Source: Microbacterium sp. LWO13-1.2 (GTDB lineage Bacteria > Actinomycetota > Actinomycetes > Actinomycetales > Microbacteriaceae). Taken from it: a DNA stretch of 64,000 bases. The notes beneath the pieces are model-generated. The model saw only the letters and a program-made list of their open reading frames with translations, did not search any database and was not told the DNA's origin. The DNA lies in contig NZ_CP151634.1 in the NCBI RefSeq assembly GCF_038397725.1, positions 1-64,000 of the forward strand, read 5' to 3'. Position numbers and translations under genes: made by a program. Positions 25,565 to 34,260 of the stretch are shown in pieces (within the stretch, counting starts at the first letter, position 1; each line of letters opens with the position of its first letter).

Positions 25565-27169
25565 TCAACCGCTGGGGCGTCGTTTCGGCGCCGACGTCTC
25601 GACCGTCGCGTCGTCGAAAAGCTGTTCCAGGGCGGCATCCTCGTCGAAGTCCGCGTTCACGGCACCGGTCGAGGGAGCGGGCCGCGGCCGAGGCTTCTGC
25701 CCGGTTCGTACCACGCCGCCGCCCGGACGGGCAGCGGTGCGAACCCGCCGCGGTTTCGCCGGCTTGTCCGTCTTCGTCTCGACGGTCTCCGCCTCCTGCG
25801 GGTGATAGTCGTACGAATAGTTCGCTGTGCCGCTGCCGGTCAGCGGCATCCGGTTGAGAACGACCCCGAGCACGCGCCCTCGCACCTTCTCGAGGGCCTC
25901 GACCGCCTTGTCGACGAGGTCGTAGGTGGTGCCGCCGACCGTCACCACGATGATCGCACCGTCGGCCTGATGCGTGAGGATCGCACCGTCGGTGACGGGG
26001 AGCAGCGGCGGCGCATCGATAATCACCATCGCATGCTCGGCGAGCTCGTTCAGCAGCGAGCGCATCCGGTCAGACCCGAGCAGCTCGCTCGGGTTGGGCG
26101 GGATCGTGCCTGCCCCGAGAACGACCAGTCCGGGAACACGCGGCGTCCTCTGCAGCACCTCGATGAGGTCGGCTCGTCCCGCGAGGACGTCGGTCAGACC
26201 TGCTCCGGGGATGAGGCCCATGGTCGTGGCGACCGTCGGACGCCGCAGGTCGCCGTCGACGAGTGCGACGTGCTCTCCGTTCGCGGCGAGCATCGTGGCG
26301 AGGTTCGCGGCGACGGTGGATTTGCCCTCCCCCGGCATCGCACTGGTGACGACGATGCAGCGCGGCGGGTGGTCGACGTCCATGAACTGCAGGTTCGTGC
26401 GCAGGGTTCGCAGCGATTCGGAGACCGCGAAGCTCCCCTTCTTGGTGGTGTCCGAGAGATCGATGAGACGCTGATCCGGGTCCTTCTTCCCCACCGTCGG
26501 AATGCTCCCGAGCACCGAGACGCCGAGTCGCTGCTCGACGTCGTCCCCTGGGCGCACACGCCGATCGGACAGCGCGCGCAACAGCGCGAACGCGATCCCC
26601 GCGCCGAGCCCGAGGACGCCGCCGACAAGGAGTGCCGTCTTCGTGTCGGGAAAGCTCGGCGCCGTCGGCAGCGATGCCGATTCGCCGAGCACGATGCCCA
26701 CCGGCGCCGAACCGGGCGTGCCGTCGCCCTCGAACTCATCGATCGTGGCGGTCAAACCCATCACCCAGGCCGAGGCCAGGTCGCGAGCCGCCTCGGGGGT
26801 CGTCCCCTGGGCGGTGATCTTCAGGATCGCCGTGTTCAGCGGATTGTCGACGGTGATCCGGCGCACCAGATCCTCCGGGGAGCTTTCGCTGCCCAGTTGC
26901 TTCGCGGCGAACTCCGCGACGTTGGTCCAGGTCGCCATGTCGCGATAGGTCGGCACCTTCGCCTTGGCGAAGTTGTCGCTCGCGTTCGGGGCGAGCGCGA
27001 CGCCCTGCTGGTCGGTCGCCTTCGACCTCAGGAAGCCGCTGGCCGACGCTTCGTACACCGGTGTCTGAATGGCTGCCCAGCCATAACCGGCGCCGAGCCC
27101 GACGAGCACCAGTAGGACGATCGCAATCCCATGACGCCTCAGCGCCAGGAAATAGTCGCGGATCTGCAT
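25565..27169 (-). CDS. Wzz/BY-kinase: polysaccharide co-polymerase with tyrosine autokinase domain
   Basis: 534 residues from ATG at 27169 (leader ACTGGGGGTGG as ribosome site; TAAGAT -10 overlaps the stop of the upstream gene). TM1 ~16-34 and TM2 around GVLGLGAGIAFALLRAL bound the Wzz loop. The kinase part has TSAMPGEGKSTVAANLA, VALVDGDLRRP and MVIIDAPPLLPVTDG. The tail has tyrosines (NYSYDY) and a ~60-residue Pro/Arg/Lys-rich extension ending KRRPSG, not seen in the other three kinases of the window. Second gene of the operon Wzy - kinase - GT4 - pyruvyltransferase, so probably the length regulator of that polymer. Confidence 0.92.
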   Translation of the reverse strand: MQIRDYFLALRRHGIAIVLLVLVGLGAGYGWAAIQTPVYEASASGFLRSKATDQQGVALAPNASDNFAKAKVPTYRDMATWTNVAEFAAKQLGSESSPEDLVRRITVDNPLNTAILKITAQGTTPEAARDLASAWVMGLTATIDEFEGDGTPGSAPVGIVLGESASLPTAPSFPDTKTALLVGGVLGLGAGIAFALLRALSDRRVRPGDDVEQRLGVSVLGSIPTVGKKDPDQRLIDLSDTTKKGSFAVSESLRTLRTNLQFMDVDHPPRCIVVTSAMPGEGKSTVAANLATMLAANGEHVALVDGDLRRPTVATTMGLIPGAGLTDVLAGRADLIEVLQRTPRVPGLVVLGAGTIPPNPSELLGSDRMRSLLNELAEHAMVIIDAPPLLPVTDGAILTHQADGAIIVVTVGGTTYDLVDKAVEALEKVRGRVLGVVLNRMPLTGSGTANYSYDYHPQEAETVETKTDKPAKPRRVRTAARPGGGVVRTGQKPRPRPAPSTGAVNADFDEDAALEQLFDDATVETSAPKRRPSG

Positions 27170-27194
27170 GCCACCCCCAGTGTTTTGACTGATC

Positions 27195-28640
27195 TTACGC
27201 GCGGGCCCGGTCGGCGGGCGGTGCATTCTTCACGCGGCTGCGTGCGGGATGCCGAGTACTCCGCGACACCTGTCGGCCTGTCCTTGTCGTCGCGATCCGG
27301 CCGGTGGCCCGTCGCCGGTCGTTCCAGAAGCTCTTCGCCTCACCACGACTCACCGCGAGCGCCTGCGCCCCGAGACAGATACCGGCGATCAGGAACGGGA
27401 TCGACACCTGTGCAGACACCCAGAAGAGATCGAACTGCGCCTGCACGATGCGGGCGAGCACCGAGCCCAGCGCGAGCATTCCGAAGCGGGCATCGACGCG
27501 CCACAGCACGATGATGATGCCGATCCACATGATCATGAATCCGGCGAGGCCGACGAGCCCTGTCGATGCGACGACTTCGAGCTCCGCCTGCGGCGGCTGG
27601 AAGTTCGCCGTCGGATGCACGTACCAGTAGCGGAGGCCGTGGCCGAAGAACGGCGAATGTTTCCAGAGCGCGTAGACCTCCTGCATCCATTCGATGCGCT
27701 GGTACACGGAATTGAAGCGGTTCTGCGAATCGATTTGCTCGACGACGCTCTGCACGATGAGCACGGCGCTGGGAACGGCGATCACGGTGATCAGCACCCA
27801 GTGCCGGGCGGCTCCCTGACGGAGCACGTGGATGAGCAGCGCCACCAGGAAGCCGATCATCGCCTGTCGCGACTGCGTGAGGGCGAGGGCAGCGAGGAAG
27901 AGGAACAGTGCGGCCCGCGCCCATCGTTTCGGGATCTGCGCCCAGTCCGGATTGATGTACGCGACGAATGCGGCGAAGGCGAGAGCGCCGCCCGCGAAGT
28001 TCTTGTGCATCGCCCAGGGCCACTGCGGATACACGGCCCCGAAATCATCGGCCGCGATCAGTGCCAGTGCGCTGGCGAGCGTGCCGAGGGCGATGAGCGT
28101 CGCCACGGCGTAGATGAGGACGAGTGCCGTGCGGGCTTTGCCCGCGCGACCGATCGCCCAGCCGCTGAGGAGAGCTCCGGAGATGAGGAGCCAGGCGTGG
28201 AACCACTCGATCACGTTCTGCGCGAACGGATTCGCGATGACGGTGAAAAGAGTTGCGAATTGATAGATGAGGTTGAGCTGGAGCAGCGCTTTCAGCGGCG
28301 GACTGAGATCGCGGTCGCCGAGGAACACCGCGGTGCCGAAGGCCGCGGCGAGTGCGGCATCCGACACCGTCAGATCGCCCGGACCGATTCCGATGCGCTC
28401 CACGATGAACAGTGCCGGTGTCGCCATCAGTGCGATCGCCATCGGCTTGGATGCGGTGAGCACGGCACCGATGAGGAAGGCTCCGATGGCCGCCGCCGTG
28501 ACCACACCGTTCGCGATCCCGCGATCGAGCAGCAGATATCCGCCGGCAGCGACGCCGCCGGCGAAGAGCACCCAGCGCCAGACACCGGCCCACCAGTCGC
28601 GCAGGCGAGAGGGCTGTCCCGTCATGCGACGCGCGTGCAT
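27195..28640 (-). CDS. Wzy-like O-antigen polymerase/ligase membrane protein
   Basis: 481 residues, about twelve hydrophobic segments. The long external loop and Wzy_C pattern appear late: EWMQEVYALWKHSPFFGHGLRYWY, then QAELEVVASTGLVGLAGFMIMW. Such proteins polymerise undecaprenyl-linked repeat units at the outer face of the membrane. A ~55-residue basic cytoplasmic tail (RRRATGRIATTRTGRQVSRSTR) is unusual. The start is uncertain: ATGs at 28667, 28640 and 28625 are in frame; 28640 follows GGATGAAGG closely. Heads a four-gene minus-strand operon. A second Wzy is at 41184. Confidence 0.85.
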   Translation of the reverse strand: MHARRMTGQPSRLRDWWAGVWRWVLFAGGVAAGGYLLLDRGIANGVVTAAAIGAFLIGAVLTASKPMAIALMATPALFIVERIGIGPGDLTVSDAALAAAFGTAVFLGDRDLSPPLKALLQLNLIYQFATLFTVIANPFAQNVIEWFHAWLLISGALLSGWAIGRAGKARTALVLIYAVATLIALGTLASALALIAADDFGAVYPQWPWAMHKNFAGGALAFAAFVAYINPDWAQIPKRWARAALFLFLAALALTQSRQAMIGFLVALLIHVLRQGAARHWVLITVIAVPSAVLIVQSVVEQIDSQNRFNSVYQRIEWMQEVYALWKHSPFFGHGLRYWYVHPTANFQPPQAELEVVASTGLVGLAGFMIMWIGIIIVLWRVDARFGMLALGSVLARIVQAQFDLFWVSAQVSIPFLIAGICLGAQALAVSRGEAKSFWNDRRRATGRIATTRTGRQVSRSTRHPARSRVKNAPPADRARA

Positions 28641-28881
28641 GCCTTCATCCCCATAGCGCCCCCTCAAGCGTGGTCTCAGTATGGCACTGAGGTGCTCGCA
28701 GGCCCAGGGCCGCCGCCTCGGTTGTGATTAGTCCACCGTTTCGATCGCTTTCCGACATCGTTCGATCGTTCTGCGACACGATTCAGCCATGACGTACAGA
28801 ACTCGGCCACTCTCGGAGAAGCCGCTTGTGCGGTTCCCTGCCCTTCCGCCTCCCCAGCGGAAATGACCACCGGAGATATTC
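28641..28881. promoter_or_regulatory. divergent promoter region with tandem 20-nt direct repeat
   Basis: 241 bp between the minus-strand Wzy gene and the plus-strand Tat-protein gene. CATACT (complement of 28679-28684) can be the minus-strand -10. At 28738-28779 two adjacent copies of a ~20-nt unit occur (GTTTCGATCGCTTTCCGACA / GTTCGATCGTTCTGCGACA), which looks like an operator. TTCCGC/GCGGAA (28844-28862) is a small hairpin before the GGAG ribosome site. Short frames here show no coding features. Confidence 0.45.
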
Positions 28882-29526
28882 ATGTCTGAAGAGAACACCT
28901 TCGCGCCCCAGGGCGTTTCCCGTCGTACCCTCGTCAAGGGCGCCGCATGGTCGCTGCCCGTCATCGCCGTTGCCGCCGCCACCCCGTTCGCTTCGGCCAG
29001 CGTCGCGTGGAACGGCACCGTCACTGCTGAGTGCAGCGGCGACTACGACATCTCGGTGCTGACCGGCATCGTCGGAGCCGGCCTGGTCGGCGTCGTCCAG
29101 ACCGCGCTGGGCGTCCTCGGCCTCGAGCCGAACGCCACGCGTGAGTTCACCGTCACCGCCACGACCGGCGACATCCCGGCGGGCACGCAGTACCTGCTCA
29201 CCGACCCGAACGCACTGCTGACGCTCACCGGCCTCGAGGCAGTGATCGGCGCCGGCGTCGCCGGTGTCGTCAGCACCACCGACGGCTACGTGATCACGCT
29301 CACCAACGCGATCCCGAACGGCAGCTCGTTCTCGGTCAACGTGTACGACGCCCTCGTCAACGTCGGCGCACTGAGCAGCTTCACGCTGACCCAGGTCCAG
29401 GCAGACGCCAATGCGGGTGACAACAGCGCGACGACCGGCAGCCTCCTGGCCGCAGCCATCAACCTGGGCGACCTCGGCATCCCGTTCGTCACCGGCTCGC
29501 TCGCCGTTCAGACCTGCGACCTTTGA
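28882..29526 (+). CDS. small Tat-exported beta-rich protein of unknown function
   Basis: 214 residues, ATG with GGAG 6 nt upstream. Residues 1-40 are a twin-arginine signal: GVSRRTLVKGAAW, SLPVIAVAAATPFASA, cleavage near 39. The mature part is Gly/Val/Thr/Leu-rich with alternating hydrophobic stretches (LTGIVGAGLVGVVQTALGVL and VIGAGVAGVVSTTDGY), and it has just two cysteines, Cys51 near the new N-terminus and Cys212 three residues from the end, able to form one disulfide closing the domain. SRRT...KGAAW...PVIA closely matches the signal of the protein at 14962-15468. Followed after 21 nt by a MauE/thioredoxin gene. Function unknown. Confidence 0.8.
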   Translation: MSEENTFAPQGVSRRTLVKGAAWSLPVIAVAAATPFASASVAWNGTVTAECSGDYDISVLTGIVGAGLVGVVQTALGVLGLEPNATREFTVTATTGDIPAGTQYLLTDPNALLTLTGLEAVIGAGVAGVVSTTDGYVITLTNAIPNGSSFSVNVYDALVNVGALSSFTLTQVQADANAGDNSATTGSLLAAAINLGDLGIPFVTGSLAVQTCDL

Positions 29527-29534
29527 TCTGCCGC

Positions 29535-29547
29535 TAATCTGAGGGTT
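29535..29547 (+). promoter_or_regulatory. leaderless promoter -10 box of the second MauE/thioredoxin gene
   Basis: TAATCT (29535-29540), 7 nt, then ATG at 29548. The gene can thus be expressed apart from the Tat-protein gene just upstream. Confidence 0.55.
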
Positions 29548-30573
29548 ATGCCCACGAACCCCGTCGAGTTCATTCTGATGATCTCGACGGGGTTCGTCGC
29601 GTTCGTGCTCCTGCTGTCAGGTGCGACGAAGAGCGGACGGATCGGGCGCACCCTCGACAGCATGGAGGCCCTCGGGGTTCCCGAGTTCGTCCGGCGCCGA
29701 TGGATCGCCGCCGCGGTTCCGGCATGGGAGATCGGGCTCGGCCTCGCGCTGCTCATCGCGCCGGGCTGGTATCGTGCCGCAGCCGCGGCACTCGCGCTGG
29801 GCACGTTCGCGGTCTTCACCGTTTTCATCGTCGGCGTACTGCGTCGCGGCGATGACGTGGATTGCGGATGCTTCGGGCCGCTGTCTGTCGATGATCGCGT
29901 CACCGGCTGGACCGTCGCCCGCAACGCCGTACTGATCCTGGTATCCGTTGCCGTTGCCGTCACCGCCCCAGGGCATCCATCGTTCATCGTCGAACTCTTC
30001 ACAGCCGACCGCGGGCTGGTGCTGCTCGCTAGCCTGGCCTGGGCGCTGCTGGCGGTCGGAGTGCTGGCGACCGCTCTCTTCCGCATCCGCCACGACCGCG
30101 CAGACTCGACAATCCCGTCTGACTCGTCCTCGACATCCGTGCGCATCTCAGCGGAGGGCGATCCTCTTCCCGACGCCGAACTCGTGAGCCCCGCGGGCGT
30201 CACCGTGCCGCTGCACGCACTCGGCAGCGGCTCGCCCGTGCTCCTCGTCTTCCTCTCCGCGGAGTGCGGCAAGTGCGAGGCGGCGGCCCGTCGATTGCCG
30301 GAATGGCAGCAGATGATCGGCCCCTCGATCCTGCTGCGGGTCGCGACCTCCTCACGCCCCGATGCGCTCAAGGCGCGTGTGCCTCAAGCGCTGCCGTTCG
30401 CGTACTTCGGGGCACGATCAGCCAAGCAGCAGCTCGGCGTCGAGGGCATCCCGTCGGCCGTACTGCTCGGCGGCCTCAACTACCGTTTCGTGGCCTCGCC
30501 GATCGCGCACCGCGAAGACGAGATCGACGCGCTCGTTCGCGGCATCGTCAACGCTCAGGCCGAGACGCCGTGA
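29548..30573 (+). CDS. MauE/DoxX-like redox membrane protein with C-terminal thioredoxin-like domain
   Basis: 341 residues, paralogue of 7301-8311 with the same order of parts. Four to five membrane helices (1-180) include the C106-G-C108-F-G motif after helix 3, at the same place as C-S-C-F-G in the paralogue. The C-terminal domain has LVFLSAEC240-GKC243 and GVEGIPSAVLLGG, where the Pro before Ser is the thioredoxin cis-proline. This suggests electron transfer between the membrane cysteine pair and the thioredoxin site, for thiol/disulfide exchange outside the cell. It follows a Tat-exported two-cysteine protein by 21 nt, the best candidate client by context. Confidence 0.8.
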   Translation: MPTNPVEFILMISTGFVAFVLLLSGATKSGRIGRTLDSMEALGVPEFVRRRWIAAAVPAWEIGLGLALLIAPGWYRAAAAALALGTFAVFTVFIVGVLRRGDDVDCGCFGPLSVDDRVTGWTVARNAVLILVSVAVAVTAPGHPSFIVELFTADRGLVLLASLAWALLAVGVLATALFRIRHDRADSTIPSDSSSTSVRISAEGDPLPDAELVSPAGVTVPLHALGSGSPVLLVFLSAECGKCEAAARRLPEWQQMIGPSILLRVATSSRPDALKARVPQALPFAYFGARSAKQQLGVEGIPSAVLLGGLNYRFVASPIAHREDEIDALVRGIVNAQAETP

Positions 30574-30577
30574 GTCT

Positions 30578-31630
30578 CTAGCGAACCCGCCACTTCCTGG
30601 GACGCCCGGTGATCATTCCGAGCAGCCACTCGATGGGGCCGGTGCCGACGAATCGCACCCACGCCCAGCCCAGCAACGCCATGCCAGGAACGATGAGCAA
30701 CCAGCCGAGCGGCTCGTTCGTCTGAGGGAACCCGTTGGAGCGCGCCCACAACGCGATCACGCCCACGTGCACGACGTAGAGACTCAGGGCGACCTGCCCC
30801 CATGCCCCCACCGGCCCCAGCATCCGCTGGAAGACGCCTCCGCCGGACGTCGCCACCAGCACGACGACGACGTAGGCGGCGAACACGAGACCGATGTCAT
30901 GCAGCGTGTCGAGGTAATCGCCCGACTGCACGGCGACCGTGAAGAAGCGCTCGACGGCCATGCTCCCGAGGAACGCCACGGGTGCGATCGCGGCCATCAC
31001 CCACAGCAGGCGGTCGCGCCGGAACCCGTGCCGCAGCAGCAGCGCGCCCAGCAGGAAGAACGGCAGCAGGTTGATCAGTCGATAGGAACGTCCCACCGCC
31101 AGGCCGTTCGCGAGCTCCTGAACGATGAGCGGCTGCGTGTACAACCACGTCGTACCCCGCGCCAGCATCAGCAGCGGCTGACTCAGAAGCGCGATCGCGG
31201 CCGCGACGATGATCAGCGTCCGCGTTCCCAGGAGCAGCAGCGGTACACCGAAGATCAGCAGCAGCCCCAGCGACTGCAGCACGATCATCACCCACGACCC
31301 CCACGTCGTCATCCAGATCCCGAGCGCGACGAGGAGGACTCCGCGCCAGCTCTGCTGCACCAGGGTACGGGCGACGCCGGACCTGCGATTCCAGACCAAC
31401 TGGGCCGAGATTCCCATCACGAGCGCGAACAGGGGCGAGGCGACATCGTTGATGGTCCCCTGGATGAACAGCAGTGCCTTCGGCATGTCCGGCACGAACG
31501 GGCCGGCGTGGGCGATGAGCATCGCGAGAATGGCGACGCCGCGCAGCACGTCGGGGATGAGCATCCGTCGTCGGGAGCGGGATGCCGAACGGCGATCGCT
31601 CATGGTGCTGGTCGCGTTGCCGGTGCTCAT
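30578..31630 (-). CDS. DUF418/HGSNAT-like membrane acyltransferase
   Basis: 350 residues, about nine to ten membrane helices after a short Arg/Ser-rich N-terminus. LIPDVLRGVAILAMLIAHAGPF matches the N-terminal catalytic motif of heparan-alpha-glucosaminide N-acetyltransferase and YeiB-like proteins (D-x-x-R-G ... H); the end (GQVALSLYVVHVGVIALW ... WVRFVGTGPIEWLLG) matches DUF418. It could move acyl groups across the membrane onto glycan amino or hydroxyl groups. Convergent with the thioredoxin gene, 4 nt apart. Leader carries GTGGGGACTG. Confidence 0.75.
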   Translation of the reverse strand: MSTGNATSTMSDRRSASRSRRRMLIPDVLRGVAILAMLIAHAGPFVPDMPKALLFIQGTINDVASPLFALVMGISAQLVWNRRSGVARTLVQQSWRGVLLVALGIWMTTWGSWVMIVLQSLGLLLIFGVPLLLLGTRTLIIVAAAIALLSQPLLMLARGTTWLYTQPLIVQELANGLAVGRSYRLINLLPFFLLGALLLRHGFRRDRLLWVMAAIAPVAFLGSMAVERFFTVAVQSGDYLDTLHDIGLVFAAYVVVVLVATSGGGVFQRMLGPVGAWGQVALSLYVVHVGVIALWARSNGFPQTNEPLGWLLIVPGMALLGWAWVRFVGTGPIEWLLGMITGRPRKWRVR

Positions 31631-31783
31631 ATCCAGTCCCCACTTGTGAAGGCGATCATGCCGCGGCGTTCCGTTGTTCTCCAGGGCAGCTCAAGCCTAG
31701 GGATTCGCTCGCTGTTCACCTATCACCAGGGCGGAAATGGTGGATGATGAGGTATCGACGCCCCTTGGAAAGAGGAACGTATC
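31631..31783. promoter_or_regulatory. divergent intergenic region before UDP-glucose dehydrogenase
   Basis: 153 bp between divergent genes. GTGGGGACTG (complement of 31634-31643) precedes the minus-strand acyltransferase; AGAGGAACG serves as ribosome site for the GTG at 31784. No clear -10 box could be chosen. Confidence 0.3.
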
Positions 31784-33094
31784 GTGCGATTGTCGGTCAT
31801 CGGCTGCGGATACCTGGGAGCTGTGCACGCTGCAGCCATGACGTCGATCGGTCATGACGTGGTGGGAATCGACATCGACCCCCGCAAGATCGACGCACTC
31901 ACGCGGGGCGAGGCGCCATTCTTCGAACCAGGCCTGCAGGACATCCTCACCGAGGGCATCGCTTCTGGCCGTCTGACGTTCACCTCTGACATCGCTGCCG
32001 CCGAGGGTGCCGCCGTGCATTTCATCGGCGTCGGGACGCCGCAGCAGCAAGGCGGGCACGCCGCCGACCTCAGCCACGTCAACGCCGCTTTCGATGCGCT
32101 CCTCCCCTATCTGCGCGAGGGCGACGTCGTCGCAGGCAAGTCCACCGTCCCGGTCGGCACCGCCGTCGAGTTGGCACCGCGGGTGGAGGCGACCGGTGCG
32201 ACGCTGGTCTGGAACCCGGAGTTCCTCCGCGAAGGCTGGGCCGTGCAGGACACCATCGATCCCGACCGGCTGGTCGTCGGTATCCCGGCGACCCCCGCAG
32301 GCGAGCGCGCAGCCCAGGTGCTCCGGGAGGTCTTCCACCCGGCGGTCGCGAAGGGCACGCCGTTCCTCGTCACGGACTACGCGACGGCCGAGCTCGTCAA
32401 GGTGGCAGCGAACGCCTTTCTGGCGACGAAGATCTCGTTCATCAACGCGATGGCCGAGATCGCCGAGGTCACCGGCGCCGACGTGACGCAGCTGGCCGAG
32501 GCTCTCGGACACGACGACCGCATCGGCAAGCGGTTCCTGGGCGCCGGAATCGGCTTCGGCGGCGGATGCCTGCCCAAAGACATCCGCGCGTTCGCGGCAC
32601 GGGCAGAGGAACTGGGACGCCGCGAGTCGGTCGCCTTCCTTCGCGAGGTCGATGCCATCAATATGCGCCGCCGTGACCGCGCCGTGGAGTTGGTCGTGGA
32701 AGCCCTGGGCGGCCTCGTCTTCGGCAAGAAGGTCGCCGTGCTCGGAGCCGCGTTCAAGCCGTACAGCGATGACGTGCGCGACTCCCCCGCGCTGGATGCC
32801 GCCGTGCGGCTGAACGGCCTCGGGGCCAACGTCGTCATCACCGACCCGCAGGCGATCGCGAACGCCCGGCGACTGCATCCGCAGCTCTCCTACGAGGCCG
32901 ATCGCGATGAGACGCTGCGCGGAGCGGATGCAGTGCTCGTCGTCACCGAGTGGGACGAGTACCGGCGTCAGATGTCTCCGCAGCACGCCGCGTCACTGAC
33001 GCGCGGTCAGGTGATCGTCGATGGCCGCAACTGCCTCGACGCTGCCGCCTGGCGCGCCGCTGGATGGACGTATTACGGCATGGGCCGACCGTAG
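31784..33094 (+). CDS. UDP-glucose 6-dehydrogenase
   Basis: 436 residues, GTG start. RLSVIGCGYLGAVHAAAMTSIGHDVVGIDID is the NAD-binding Rossmann motif; FFEPGLQDIL, STVPVGT, NPEFLREGWAVQD and the catalytic GIGFGGGCLPKDIRAF (Cys) are all present, then AVLGAAFKPYSDDVRDSPA in the UDP-binding domain. It oxidises UDP-glucose twice to UDP-glucuronate, giving an acidic building block. The stop overlaps the next start by one base (TAGTG), so it is coupled to a glycosyltransferase, perhaps the one using GlcA. Confidence 0.95.
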   Translation: MRLSVIGCGYLGAVHAAAMTSIGHDVVGIDIDPRKIDALTRGEAPFFEPGLQDILTEGIASGRLTFTSDIAAAEGAAVHFIGVGTPQQQGGHAADLSHVNAAFDALLPYLREGDVVAGKSTVPVGTAVELAPRVEATGATLVWNPEFLREGWAVQDTIDPDRLVVGIPATPAGERAAQVLREVFHPAVAKGTPFLVTDYATAELVKVAANAFLATKISFINAMAEIAEVTGADVTQLAEALGHDDRIGKRFLGAGIGFGGGCLPKDIRAFAARAEELGRRESVAFLREVDAINMRRRDRAVELVVEALGGLVFGKKVAVLGAAFKPYSDDVRDSPALDAAVRLNGLGANVVITDPQAIANARRLHPQLSYEADRDETLRGADAVLVVTEWDEYRRQMSPQHAASLTRGQVIVDGRNCLDAAAWRAAGWTYYGMGRP

Positions 33095-34197
33095 TGACAG
33101 GCCTTCTCGTTCACGAATGGATCGAAGCATCCGGTGGAGCGGAGCAGGTGCTCGAGGCGATGGCGCGGGCGTTCCCGGACGCCGACATCCAGTGCCTGTG
33201 GGATGATGCGCCCCAGCGGTTCGCCGACCGTCGCGTGTTCGAGACATGGCTGGCCCGTACGCCGTTGCGGCGGCACAAGGCCCTCGCACTGCCGGTCACG
33301 ACAGGCGTCTGGCGGCGGCTTCCCTCTCGGGAGGACTACGACTGGATGCTGATCAGTTCGCACCTGTTCGCCCACCACGCGCGCATGGTCGGTCGCGACG
33401 TTCCCAAATTCGTCTACGCGCACACGCCGGCTCGATACATCTGGAACCCCGAGCTGGACGAGCGCGGCGAGAAGAAGATCGTGAAGGCCGTGGCCCCGCT
33501 GTTCCGACGTCTCGACCGCAGACGCGCGCAGGAGGCGACGGCGATCGCCGCGAACAGCGCCTTCGTGCAAGCTCGGATCGCGCAGGCCTGGGAACGGGAT
33601 GCCGTCGTCATCCATCCACCCGTCGCCGTCGACCGCATTCGCGCCCAGGCCGACTGGCGAAATACCGTGACCGGCGACGAGCGGCGAGCGCTCGACGACC
33701 TCCCCACGCCCTTCGTCCTCGGCGCTTCGCGCTTCATCCCGTACAAGCGCCTTGATCTCGTCATCAGAGCGGCCGAGAGGGCCGGTCTCCCCGCGGTGAT
33801 CGCCGGCCGCGGGCCGGAGGAGCCACACCTTCGCGCGGTGGCCGCCGAGGCACGAGTGCCGGTTCGCATCGTCGTGTCGCCGTCGGATGCGATGCTCTAC
33901 GCACTGATGCAGCAGGCCGGTGTGTTCGTCTTCCCGCCCGTCGAGGATTTCGGCATCGTGCTCGTAGAGGCGCAGGCCGCGGGGACCCCCGTCGTCGCCG
34001 GTCCCGTCGGCGGCCAGATCGAGGCGATCGAGCCGGGTGTCAGCGGCGTGATCGCCGCCACGACGGACGTCGCCGACCTGGCGGTGGCCATCGAGACTGC
34101 TCTGGGGCTGCCGCGCTTCGACGCCGCGTCGGCGACCGCCCGATTCCGCGAAGAGCGCTTTGCCGACGCGATCCGCGCGTTCGTCGGGGTGCGGTGA
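33094..34197 (+). CDS. glycosyltransferase family 4 (GT-B), WcaI/mannosyltransferase-like
   Basis: 367 residues from GTG at 33094. LLVHEWIEASGGAEQVLEAMARAFPDADIQCLWDD, then LIGAHLFAHHAR-like SSHLFAHHARMVGRDVPKFVYAHTPARYIWNPELDERG, then PFVLGASRFIPYKRLDLVIRAAERAGLPAVIAGRGPEE and FVFPPVEDFGIVLVEAQAAGTPVVAGPVGG. The SHLFAHH / YAHTPARY pattern is shared with a group of actinobacterial and cyanobacterial EPS transferases. Coupled to UDP-glucose dehydrogenase. Confidence 0.9.
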   Translation: MTGLLVHEWIEASGGAEQVLEAMARAFPDADIQCLWDDAPQRFADRRVFETWLARTPLRRHKALALPVTTGVWRRLPSREDYDWMLISSHLFAHHARMVGRDVPKFVYAHTPARYIWNPELDERGEKKIVKAVAPLFRRLDRRRAQEATAIAANSAFVQARIAQAWERDAVVIHPPVAVDRIRAQADWRNTVTGDERRALDDLPTPFVLGASRFIPYKRLDLVIRAAERAGLPAVIAGRGPEEPHLRAVAAEARVPVRIVVSPSDAMLYALMQQAGVFVFPPVEDFGIVLVEAQAAGTPVVAGPVGGQIEAIEPGVSGVIAATTDVADLAVAIETALGLPRFDAASATARFREERFADAIRAFVGVR

Positions 34198-34248
34198 TCG
34201 GATGCTGCGCCGCCGAGCTGATTCCCCGTCTTCACAAGGGACTCGCCC

Positions 34249-34260
34249 TACGCTGGAGGA
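34249..34260 (+). promoter_or_regulatory. leaderless or short-leader promoter of the phosphatase gene
   Basis: TACGCT (34249-34254) is followed by GGAGGA and the ATG at 34261. The six intervening bases are also an ideal Shine-Dalgarno but too close for normal use, so leaderless initiation is more likely. Confidence 0.5.

Noticed and set aside
25277..27115. Plus-strand open frame of ~610 codons
   Set aside because: Antisense to the second Wzz/BY-kinase; composition is that of a shadow frame.
28728..29024. Short minus-strand genes upstream of and overlapping the Tat gene
   Set aside because: No ribosome site, no similarity, and they overlap the operator-like repeats and the signal-peptide region.
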